Positions 53,388 to 60,289 of a stretch of DNA of 64,000 bases are shown here, piece after piece. The DNA is from an uncultured Atopobiaceae bacterium. Its GTDB lineage: Bacteria; Actinomycetota; Coriobacteriia; Coriobacteriales; Atopobiaceae. Both the position numbers and the translations under genes were made by a program. Within the stretch, counting starts at the first letter, position 1. Each line of letters begins with the position of its first letter. The notes below the pieces were generated by a model that saw nothing but the letters and a program-made list of their open reading frames with translations, ran no database searches and was not told the DNA's origin. The stretch covers positions 1 to 64,000 of the forward strand of contig CAJTTF010000007.1 in the NCBI GenBank assembly GCA_910579165.1, given 5' to 3'.

Positions 53388-54200
53388 ATGATAAAAATAA
53401 AGACACTTGCAGAAATTGAAGCGATGAAGCCAGCGGGCGCGCTCTCTAAGCTCGCGCTTCGCAAGGCGGGAACGATGGTTGTTCCGGGTACACGCACCAT
53501 CGACATTGATCGCGTAGTTGAGTCGCTTATCAGGATACACGGAGCCACCCCTGCTTTTAAGGGCTACCTAGGTTTTCCGGCTTCTATTTGCTGCTCAATT
53601 AATAACGAAATTGTTCACGGTATTCCAGGTGAGGGCGTTGTTTTGCAGGAAGGGGATATCGTTTCTATCGATACGGGGGCTGTGCTCAATGGTTGGGTGG
53701 GAGATAATGCCTGGACGTTCTATTGTGGCACTCCTTCTGCCGAGGATCGCGCTCTCTGCGAGGTTACACGCGACTGTCTTTATCTGGGCATTCAGGAAGC
53801 GGTCGTTGGCAATCACCTTGGTGATATTGGCTTTGCCATAGCAGAACATGCCGAGAAACACGGCTACGGAGTTGTGCGTGAATACGTAGGACATGGTGTG
53901 GGGCACGACATGCACGAGGAGCCCAACGTACCAAATTATGGAAAACGCGGTAGAGGTGTCCGCCTGCAAGAGGGAATGGTTCTTGCCATTGAGCCCATGA
54001 TTGTACTCAATTCTCCCAAAAACGAAACACAGACCAATCGGTGGACTGTTGTTACGGCCGATAAAGGCACAGCTGCACACTATGAAAACACAATCGCCAT
54101 TACCAAAGACGGACCCGTTATTTTAACAGCGGATGAAAAAGGCGCCACTTGTCCCATGGAGGGGGGACCAGACCGCTCAGACTCCATTCCAGAAATCTAA
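53388..54200 (+). CDS. map: type I methionine aminopeptidase
   Basis: A 270-residue metalloprotease that removes the initiator Met. The metal ligands lie in VSIDTGAVLNGWVGDNAW (two Asp), YVGHGVGHDMHEEPN (His), VLAIEPM (Glu) and the late ENTIAIT (Glu). MIKIKTLAEIEAMKPAG is the normal family start, so ATG 53388 is chosen over an ATG ten codons upstream. Neither has a clear ribosome binding site. The adk-map-infA order is standard. Confidence 0.94.
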   Translation: MIKIKTLAEIEAMKPAGALSKLALRKAGTMVVPGTRTIDIDRVVESLIRIHGATPAFKGYLGFPASICCSINNEIVHGIPGEGVVLQEGDIVSIDTGAVLNGWVGDNAWTFYCGTPSAEDRALCEVTRDCLYLGIQEAVVGNHLGDIGFAIAEHAEKHGYGVVREYVGHGVGHDMHEEPNVPNYGKRGRGVRLQEGMVLAIEPMIVLNSPKNETQTNRWTVVTADKGTAAHYENTIAITKDGPVILTADEKGATCPMEGGPDRSDSIPEI

Positions 54201-54276
54201 GCAAACATGCCTTCTCGTCTTAATGCTGTAATTGAGGATTCCTCTTTTTGCAGAGGCCGCCGTACTCTAGGATTCA

Positions 54277-54407
54277 TATTTCTGGAGACTCAGCGTATTT
54301 GAGGACCCTATTTCTGGAAGATACAGCGCACTTGAAACCCTTATTTCTGCTGAGGCATCAGACTTGAAGGTCTTCATTTCTGGAGATTTTGTGGAGATTT
54401 GAGTTTT
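54277..54407 (+). repeat. 32-33 bp degenerate tandem repeat, 4 copies
   Basis: TATTTCTGGAGACTCAGCG (54277), TATTTCTGGAAGATACAGCG (54309), TATTTCTGCTGAGGCATCAG (54342) and CATTTCTGGAGATTTTGTGG (54375). Each unit contains a segment complementary to the end of map: TTCCAGAAAT at 54187-54196 pairs exactly with ATTTCTGGAA in unit 2. The rest of the 54201-54533 gap holds an AT-rich block at 54413-54480 that may include a promoter. Confidence 0.65.
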
Positions 54408-54533
54408 ATCGGTTGAAGAATTAAAAAAAATAGCCATTTAGCAAGTAAATTGCTTCATTTTTTCATACAATTATCAGTCGCCGTAATTTTGCGCCTTGCA
54501 GGCAGTCGACTTTCATCATAGGAGGGCGTCTTA

Positions 54534-54629
54534 ATGCAAAACGGCGAGCTATATGCAGGCACTTGCACGGCTAAAAGACAGGGCCAACACCTAAGAAGGG
54601 CAAGTGCAAACTGGAAAGGAAATGCGTGA
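54534..54629 (+). CDS. 31-codon upstream ORF coupled to infA
   Basis: ATG 54534 follows a near-perfect AGGAGGG by seven bases. The frame runs 31 codons and ends in TGA that overlaps the infA start (GTGA, 54626-54629). The peptide is polar and basic (AKRQGQHLRRASANWKGN). GCACTTGC (54559-54566) pairs exactly with GCAAGTGC (54600-54607) inside it, so ribosome passage would open a hairpin just before infA. It is more likely a regulatory leader peptide than a working protein. Confidence 0.5.
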   Translation: MQNGELYAGTCTAKRQGQHLRRASANWKGNA

Positions 54630-54844
54630 GTAAACAGGACGCTATAGAGCTTGAAGGCACGGTTCTCGAGCCACTGCCTAATGCCATGTTTAACGTGGAG
54701 CTTGAGAACGGAAAGACCATTCTTTGCACAATATCAGGCAAGATACGCATGAATTACATCCGCATTCTTCCAGGAGATAAGGTGACCGTTGAAATATCGC
54801 CCTATGATCTTACTCGAGGACGCATTACATATCGGTATAAATAA
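54626..54844 (+). CDS. infA: translation initiation factor IF-1
   Basis: A 72-residue S1-like OB-fold protein that binds the 30S A site during initiation. EGTVLEPLPNAMFNVELENG and GDKVTVEISPYDLTRGRITY are diagnostic. The start is GTG with AAAGGA upstream, overlapping a short upstream frame. Confidence 0.97.
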   Translation: MSKQDAIELEGTVLEPLPNAMFNVELENGKTILCTISGKIRMNYIRILPGDKVTVEISPYDLTRGRITYRYK

Positions 54845-54927
54845 AAACTACGTCTGCGGCTGGACGAGTATATAGTAAACGTACATATAACGAGGTAAAA
54901 CTGCAAAATCAACCGAAAGGAACGATT

Positions 54928-55041
54928 ATGAAGGTACGCCCTTCGGTCAAAAAAATGTGCGATAAATGCAAAATCATAAGACGCCACGGTAGAGTTTTTG
55001 TTATTTGCGAAAACCCTCGCCACAAACAGCGTCAAGGTTAG
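54928..55041 (+). CDS. rpmJ: 50S ribosomal protein L36
   Basis: A complete 37-residue L36. MKVRPSVKKMCDKCKIIRRH and CENPRHKQRQG carry the zinc-binding CxxC, Cys and His, so it is the C+ form. GAAAGGAACGATT precedes the ATG. rpsM begins 16 bases later. Confidence 0.96.
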   Translation: MKVRPSVKKMCDKCKIIRRHGRVFVICENPRHKQRQG

Positions 55042-55057
55042 TTGAGAGGAGAAGTCT

Positions 55058-55432
55058 GTGGCCCGTATTAACGGAGTAGACCTTCCGCAAGAAAAGCGCG
55101 TGGAGATTGGCCTTACTTATATCTATGGAGTAGGCCGTTCTCTTGCCAGTAAGATTTGCGCAGCTTGCGGTGTCAATCCAGACACTAAAGACAAGGACCT
55201 TACAGAAGATGAGGTCACAAAAATTCGCGATTACATTGCTAACAATAACATCATGGTTGAGGGTGATCTTCGCCGTGACGTTCGTCAAAACATCGCTCGC
55301 TTGATGGAGATTGGCTGCTATCGCGGCCTGCGCCATCGTAAGGGACTGCCTGTTCGCGGTCAACGTACCCATACCAACGCCCGCAGCCGTAAAGGCAAGC
55401 GTGCCCAAATTGGTGGAAAGAAAAGGGGATAG
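55058..55432 (+). CDS. rpsM: 30S ribosomal protein S13
   Basis: A 124-residue head protein at the subunit interface. ARINGVDLPQEKRVEIGLTY and RGLRHRKGLPVRGQRTHTNA are diagnostic. The start is GTG, with GAGAGGAG upstream. Confidence 0.97.
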   Translation: MARINGVDLPQEKRVEIGLTYIYGVGRSLASKICAACGVNPDTKDKDLTEDEVTKIRDYIANNNIMVEGDLRRDVRQNIARLMEIGCYRGLRHRKGLPVRGQRTHTNARSRKGKRAQIGGKKRG

Positions 55433-55435
55433 ACT

Positions 55436-55837
55436 ATGGCAGCACAAGCTAAAGCAGGCGCTTCTCGCGTCAAGCGCTCAGAGCGTAAGAATATCGCCGT
55501 GGGTCAAGCCCACATAAAATCAACCTTTAACAACACTATCGTGACGATTTCCGATCCCGCAGGTAACGTGATTACTTGGCAATCTGCGGGCACGTGTGGT
55601 TTTAAAGGTTCTCGTAAGTCGACTCCTTTTGCCGCCCAAATGGCTGCAGAAGCTGCCGCTAAAATCGCCATGGAGCACGGCATGCAAAAAGTTGCCGTCT
55701 TCGTAAAAGGCCCTGGTTCTGGTCGTGAAACAGCTATTCGCTCTCTTCAGACCGCAGGCCTCGAGCTCCAAGGCATTCAAGATAAAACTCCTATCCCTCA
55801 CAACGGTTGTCGCCCCAAAAAGCGTCGCCGTCCCTAA
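55436..55837 (+). CDS. rpsK: 30S ribosomal protein S11
   Basis: A 133-residue protein of the platform. NIAVGQAHIKSTFNNTIVTI and DKTPIPHNGCRPKKRRRP are typical. It starts three bases after rpsM. Confidence 0.97.
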   Translation: MAAQAKAGASRVKRSERKNIAVGQAHIKSTFNNTIVTISDPAGNVITWQSAGTCGFKGSRKSTPFAAQMAAEAAAKIAMEHGMQKVAVFVKGPGSGRETAIRSLQTAGLELQGIQDKTPIPHNGCRPKKRRRP

Positions 55838-55861
55838 GGGTTTTTGAGAAAGGATTGATTC

Positions 55862-56455
55862 ATGGCTGTAGATAGGACTCCCGTCCTTAAAAGATGTCGT
55901 GCTCTTGGTATTGATCCGGTTGATATGGGTCTAGCTAAAGAGTCCAACCGACTTCCACGCCGTTCACGTCGCCAACTCTCTGAGTACGGAATTCAGCTCC
56001 GCGAGAAACAAAAGGCAAAATTCATTTACGGCGTTCTTGAAAAACAATTCCACAACCTTTATGACCAGGCGATTAAAGACGAAGGCGTCACGGGTGACAA
56101 TCTCATGTCTTTGCTCGAGCGTCGTCTTGATAATGTTGTGTATCGCCTTGGCTTTGCTCGCACACGCAAAGAGGCTCGTCAAACCGTGCGTCATGGCCAC
56201 ATTACGGTCAACGGTAAACGTCTTGACATCCCTTCCTATCGCGTAAAGGCTGGAGATGTGGTTGCAATTGGTGAAAAGTACACCAATCTCACTCCTATTA
56301 AGGAAGCAATCGTTGCCTCTGAAGCTAAGACTGTTCCGGCGTGGCTTGAGGTTGATATCGAGAAACTCTCGGGAAACGTGTTGCAAATTCCTACACGTGA
56401 TCAAATTGATTTGGATATTAACGCACAACTCATCGTCGAGCTTTACTCGAAATAA
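55862..56455 (+). CDS. rpsD: 30S ribosomal protein S4
   Basis: A 197-residue primary assembly protein. The N-terminal zinc Cys set is missing (C- form). The S4 RNA-binding domain, RLDNVVYRLGFARTRKEARQ, and the C-terminal strand are intact. AAAGGATTGATT precedes the ATG. Confidence 0.96.
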   Translation: MAVDRTPVLKRCRALGIDPVDMGLAKESNRLPRRSRRQLSEYGIQLREKQKAKFIYGVLEKQFHNLYDQAIKDEGVTGDNLMSLLERRLDNVVYRLGFARTRKEARQTVRHGHITVNGKRLDIPSYRVKAGDVVAIGEKYTNLTPIKEAIVASEAKTVPAWLEVDIEKLSGNVLQIPTRDQIDLDINAQLIVELYSK

Positions 56456-56500
56456 TTGCTGAAACGAAGTTGCTAGTAAAGTTGTTAGTGAGGTAGACAG

Positions 56501-57463
56501 ATGTCACAATTTATACGTCCTAAAGTCTCTGTTGAAGAGGTAAAAGACAATATCGCTCGCGTAGAAGTTGCTCCCTTGGAGCGTGGTTACGGCGACACTC
56601 TAGGAAACTCTCTTCGACGCGTCTTGCTTTCTTCTCTGGAGGGCGCCGCTGTTAAAGCCATTAAAATTGACGGAGTTGACCATGAGTTTTCAACTGTTAA
56701 AGGCGTTTTTGAAGATGTTACAGATATCGTTCTTAACGTAAAGAAACTCGTCTTTAAGCAAGTTGCAGAAATCAATGATACGGAGGCAATTGTAGAGGTT
56801 GAAGGGCCCTGCACTGTTACAGGCAAAGACCTTACTGTTCCCGCGTGCTTTGAGCTCGTCAACCCTGACCAAGTAATTTGTACGCTTGAGAAGGGCGGTA
56901 AGCTCTCCATGCGTCTCTTTCTTGATACCGGACGCGGTTACGTTTCTTCTGAGGACAATCAGCTAGATAGCGGTTTCATGGGGGAGAACCATGAGGAGAT
57001 TGGTCTCATTTACGTTGATTCGCTTTACTCACCGGTACGTCGCTGTGCAAAAAGCGTGGATCCTTGCCGCGTCGGCCAGCGCACCGACTATGACCGCTTG
57101 ATTCTCGAGGTCGAAACTGATGGTGCCATTGGTCCTATTGAAGCGGTTTCTGAGGCTTCTAATATCATCAATCAGCACATGGTTGCTTTTATGGACCTCT
57201 CCAATATGGCTGAAGCTACTGAGGAAGAGTCGATCTTCAACACAGAGGAAGAAGAAGTAAACCAAGAACTCGAGCGTCCTATTGAGTCGCTGGGACTTGG
57301 CAATCGCTCTTATAACTGTCTCAAGCGTGCTGAAGTGCATACGGTTGGAGATCTTCTTAAATTTAGCGAGCAAGATCTACTTAACCTGCGTAACTTTGGC
57401 GTTAAATCCACTGAGGAAGTGAAGGAAATCGTAGCCGAGCTTGGTTTGTCTTTGCGCTCATAG
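56501..57463 (+). CDS. rpoA: DNA-directed RNA polymerase subunit alpha
   Basis: A 320-residue assembly subunit. The N-terminal dimer domain has PLERGYGDTLGNSLRRVLLS. A flexible acidic linker (EEESIFNTEEEEVNQELE) joins the C-terminal domain, where KRAEVHTVGDLLKFSEQDLL and RNFGVKSTEEVKEI contact UP elements and activators. The 163-base gap after it includes an AGCGTTT/AAACGCT inverted repeat (57462-57517) without a T run. Confidence 0.97.
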   Translation: MSQFIRPKVSVEEVKDNIARVEVAPLERGYGDTLGNSLRRVLLSSLEGAAVKAIKIDGVDHEFSTVKGVFEDVTDIVLNVKKLVFKQVAEINDTEAIVEVEGPCTVTGKDLTVPACFELVNPDQVICTLEKGGKLSMRLFLDTGRGYVSSEDNQLDSGFMGENHEEIGLIYVDSLYSPVRRCAKSVDPCRVGQRTDYDRLILEVETDGAIGPIEAVSEASNIINQHMVAFMDLSNMAEATEEESIFNTEEEEVNQELERPIESLGLGNRSYNCLKRAEVHTVGDLLKFSEQDLLNLRNFGVKSTEEVKEIVAELGLSLRS

Positions 57464-57626
57464 CGTTTGTTCGCAGGATAAACCGCTGTTCGGTGCGTTC
57501 ATTTGCAACGAAACGCTTGACGCCTACAAAGCTAGTTATTGCAAGGCAGACATTGTAACGAATCTTAAAGAACCTGTTTGCGTGCGATTTAGTGCACAAG
57601 CATATTAAAGATATAAGGAGAAATAT

Positions 57627-58424
57627 ATGAGGCATCAAAAGAAACACGGTATGAAACTGGGTACCGATGCCAGCCATACAAAGGCAATGAAGAAGAGCCT
57701 TGTACGCGCACTTCTCACCAATGATCGGATCAAGACGACGTTGACGCGCGCAAAGGCTATTCGTCCTGAAGTAGACAAGGTTGTGACCTGGGCAAAACGT
57801 GGCGACCTTCATGCGCGCCGTCTAGCTATTGCCGCCGTCGGCGATGCAGAGCTCGTCCGCGAGACCTTTGATAAGGCCGCACAAGGCATGTGGCAAGACA
57901 GGTCAGGCGGCTACACGCGTATCATGAAGCTTGGCACGCGTAAGGGCGACAACGCCGAAATTGCTATTATCGAGCTTGTACAGGAAGCGGCTCCTGCTTC
58001 AAATAAGGCTGGAAAATCTACAAAACCTGCTGCTAAGGTAAGCAAGGTTGCAAAGGCAACGTCTACCGCTTCTGAGAATAAGCCGGCCGCTGATGAAAAG
58101 AAGAACGAGCCCTCTGATGACAAGCAAAGCGGAGGCTCCAACATAACTGAGCCTAAGAACGCAGCTTCCCAAGAGCCTGCCAAGGACGACAAGTCTGCTT
58201 CAGAAGAGGCCACCAAGGATGAAAAGACTGCCCCTGCAGAAGCTCCTAAGGAGGATAAGCCTGCTCCTGCAGAAGCTTCTAAGGATCAAAAGGATTCTCC
58301 TGCAGACGCTTCTAAGGACCAAAAGGATTCTCCTGCAGACGCTCCTAAGGAAGAAAAGGCTGCTTCTGATGAGTCCCCAAAGGATGAGAAGGAAGCTCCT
58401 ACAGAGGACGCTAAAACAGACTAA
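57627..58424 (+). CDS. rplQ: 50S ribosomal protein L17 with a long repeat tail
   Basis: A 265-residue protein, over twice the usual 120. The core (MRHQKKHGMKLGTDASHTKA through about residue 118) is complete and lies at the tunnel exit. The remaining 147 residues are charged and low in complexity. The last part is seven 11-residue repeats such as SKDQKDSPADA, twice identical. The tail is acidic overall, unlike the core. AAGGAG precedes the ATG. It is the last ribosomal gene of the cluster. Confidence 0.95.
   Translation: MRHQKKHGMKLGTDASHTKAMKKSLVRALLTNDRIKTTLTRAKAIRPEVDKVVTWAKRGDLHARRLAIAAVGDAELVRETFDKAAQGMWQDRSGGYTRIMKLGTRKGDNAEIAIIELVQEAAPASNKAGKSTKPAAKVSKVAKATSTASENKPAADEKKNEPSDDKQSGGSNITEPKNAASQEPAKDDKSASEEATKDEKTAPAEAPKEDKPAPAEASKDQKDSPADASKDQKDSPADAPKEEKAASDESPKDEKEAPTEDAKTD
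58179..58409 (+). repeat. 33-bp tandem repeat encoding the L17 tail, 7 copies
   Basis: Seven units of exactly 33 bases encode AKDDKSASEEA, TKDEKTAPAEA, PKEDKPAPAEA, SKDQKDSPADA (twice), PKEEKAASDES and PKDEKEAPTED. Units four and five are nearly identical in DNA, the mark of recent expansion. Every unit keeps the reading frame. Confidence 0.9.
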
Positions 58425-58496
58425 TCTCAAGATGCAGTCAGCGAACAGCGGCTGCTTCTTCAAAGGATTAATGAGCAAAAGAAGCAGTTAATCAGA

Positions 58497-59159
58497 ATGG
58501 GGAAGAACGCTCATCATCTCCTATTGCTGACTGGTTTCAAGCTCATTATTCTCATCGCATTTACTGTAGCCGTATTGCTTGTCAATACGGCTCCTTTCTT
58601 ATGTGCACTTTTCCTTATCTCACTTGTCGGCTTACTTTTCTCGGGAGTCTCAAAGAAAACGATATATGCGCTCCTTAAAGCTTCCTTCGTAATAATTGCT
58701 TTTGTTGTTCTTGCGCATGTTTTTGTTTGCGATGGATCTGGGACTATTGTCCTGGTAGGCCCCTTCGGCATTTCTCTACCTGGGCTTGCGAATGCTTATA
58801 AGGCCGTCCTTCGTGTCTTGACACTTATGTGTTCCCTTTTTTGGCTCACTGCTTCTCTTTCCGCAGCACAGATACTTTCTCTTACACAAGCAGCGGTCTC
58901 ATGGTTAAAAGCCTCCTCGCCCCGTCTCGATGCGTTTGGAAAGGTTTTGTCTCTGCTCGTGCTCTTTTTTCCTCTCTGCTTACATCAGCTCCAATGTATT
59001 CATGAGGCGCAGGAGCTTCGCGGATCGTCTCTTCTCAAAAAATCGCAATCTCCAGTATCAGTCATGCGCTCTTTTGCGTCCACATTTGTTTCTCTTCTTG
59101 TGTTACTCTTTCAGAAAGCCGATAAAAGAGCGCTAGCTCTACGTTCGCGCGGTTTTTAA
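58497..59159 (+). CDS. ecfT: ECF transporter transmembrane subunit EcfT
   Basis: A 220-residue membrane protein with about five hydrophobic helices. The cytosolic coupling helices end in HEAQELRGS and ALALRSRGF, the Ala-Arg-Gly-type signatures that contact the ATPases. It would power vitamin-uptake S components. In many Gram-positives ecfA1 and ecfA2 lie between rplQ and ecfT; here both are missing and ecfT follows rplQ by 72 bases. The ATG at 58497 has no strong ribosome binding site. Confidence 0.85.
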   Translation: MGKNAHHLLLLTGFKLIILIAFTVAVLLVNTAPFLCALFLISLVGLLFSGVSKKTIYALLKASFVIIAFVVLAHVFVCDGSGTIVLVGPFGISLPGLANAYKAVLRVLTLMCSLFWLTASLSAAQILSLTQAAVSWLKASSPRLDAFGKVLSLLVLFFPLCLHQLQCIHEAQELRGSSLLKKSQSPVSVMRSFASTFVSLLVLLFQKADKRALALRSRGF

Positions 59160-59174
59160 TGGAGGTTGCTGTCC

Positions 59175-60050
59175 ATGCTCTTTATGAACACTCCCGCACC
59201 TAATAAAAATCCATCACCCACACCGTCGACGCCGCAGCCTTCAGTACAGACGCAACTATTCCAGCCAGATTTGCAACTTGTTCTAGAAGTGGGATATCAA
59301 GGTTCTGCTTATGCTGGTTTTGCCGAACAAGAATATGCGCCCACCGTTGCCGGCGAACTCCGGAAGGCTCTTACCATATTGCTTCATCGCGATGTTGAGC
59401 TCGTTTGTGCAGGAAGAACTGATGCAGGTGTTCACGCCCTGGCTCAGACAGTGGCCATACCTGTTCTGTTCGCGGAACGTGAAGCATTTTCTTCCAAAAG
59501 AATTCTTGAGGGTCTGCAAGCCCTTGTTCCCAACGATATTTCCATTCGCGGAGTTTACGCTGCAGGGCCTTTATTCTCGCCGCGCTTTGATGCTCTTTCG
59601 CGCACGTACAACTACCGCATCGCACAAGGACTTCCTCCACTATTGTCGGCACCGTTTACCGCGTGGGAAAAACATCCCTTAGATATTACGCTCATGCGGC
59701 GTGCAGCACGATATTTTATTGGGACACACGATTTCACTTCGTTTTGCCGAGCGGCTTCTGCAAAGGACAAGAACACGGAGCGAACCATCAATAAGATTAA
59801 GGTAATACCCGAGGAACTTATGGGTGATTCATTGATTTCGATTCAGATTGAAGGCCGTGCATTTCTTCACAACATGGTACGCATTATGGTTGGATCCCTT
59901 GTCATGGTGGGAAGGGGAAAGCGGGATCCTCACTGGATTCAAGAGGTCTTGGATGCTGCGGACAGAAAGGCAGCAGGACCAACCTTTCCACCACAAGGCC
60001 TGCTTTTCGAAAAGGTGCGCTACAAGCCTGGTACCTTTGAGCCGTGGTAG
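59175..60050 (+). CDS. truA: tRNA pseudouridine(38-40) synthase
   Basis: A 291-residue enzyme that makes pseudouridine in the anticodon stem-loop. The catalytic Asp83 lies in CAGRTDAGVHA; LSRTYNYRI and EGRAFLHNMVRIMVG are typical. GGAGG nine bases upstream sets ATG 59175. The first 30 residues are a Pro/Ser/Thr-rich extension (PNKNPSPTPSTPQPS) before the usual domain. The 3' end is duplicated after the stop. Confidence 0.95.
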   Translation: MLFMNTPAPNKNPSPTPSTPQPSVQTQLFQPDLQLVLEVGYQGSAYAGFAEQEYAPTVAGELRKALTILLHRDVELVCAGRTDAGVHALAQTVAIPVLFAEREAFSSKRILEGLQALVPNDISIRGVYAAGPLFSPRFDALSRTYNYRIAQGLPPLLSAPFTAWEKHPLDITLMRRAARYFIGTHDFTSFCRAASAKDKNTERTINKIKVIPEELMGDSLISIQIEGRAFLHNMVRIMVGSLVMVGRGKRDPHWIQEVLDAADRKAAGPTFPPQGLLFEKVRYKPGTFEPW

Positions 60051-60112
60051 TCGATAAGAAATAATGTGTTACATACCTGGTATCTTTGAACCTTGGTAGT
60101 TGATAGTGTTGC
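60015..60112 (+). repeat. 49-bp tandem duplication of the truA 3' end
   Basis: TGCGCTACAAGCCTGGTACC (near 60016) recurs 49 bases on as TGTGTTACATACCTGGTATC (near 60065). Both copies continue through CCGTGGTAGTCGATA or CCTTGGTAGTTGATA. The first holds the truA stop; the second is non-coding and about 80 percent identical. Confidence 0.75.
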
Positions 60113-60166
60113 ATCTAAGGGCGTTCTGTTGGGCGATAAGCCCCTAGTATGCAAGGATTGACTAGA

Positions 60167-60280
60167 ATGAATGCGAGAAAAGCGCGCGGTAAGAAGGGGA
60201 GCGCTACAGGACTGATACAATACGAGTATACGAAGTACGCTCTTCGCAAGAACGCAAAGCTCGAAAAAGAAAGCAACTAG
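60167..60280 (+). CDS. 37-residue basic hypothetical protein
   Basis: ATG 60167 has AAGGA nine bases upstream, and the frame of 37 codons ends nine bases before the exporter gene. The product is basic (MNARKARGKKGSATG, then YEYTKYALRKNAKLEKE) with no Cys or membrane segment. An in-frame ATG at 60149 would add six residues but has no ribosome binding site. It may be a small protein co-made with the exporter, or a leader peptide. No family recognised. Confidence 0.4.
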   Translation: MNARKARGKKGSATGLIQYEYTKYALRKNAKLEKESN

Positions 60281-60289
60281 AGGAAAGCC

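Noticed and set aside
54234..54249. Terminator after map (GAGG/CCTC with T5)
   Set aside because: Only four pairs; too weak to call as a feature.
57462..57517. Terminator between rpoA and rplQ
   Set aside because: AGCGTTT/AAACGCT pair, but no T run follows and the loop is large.
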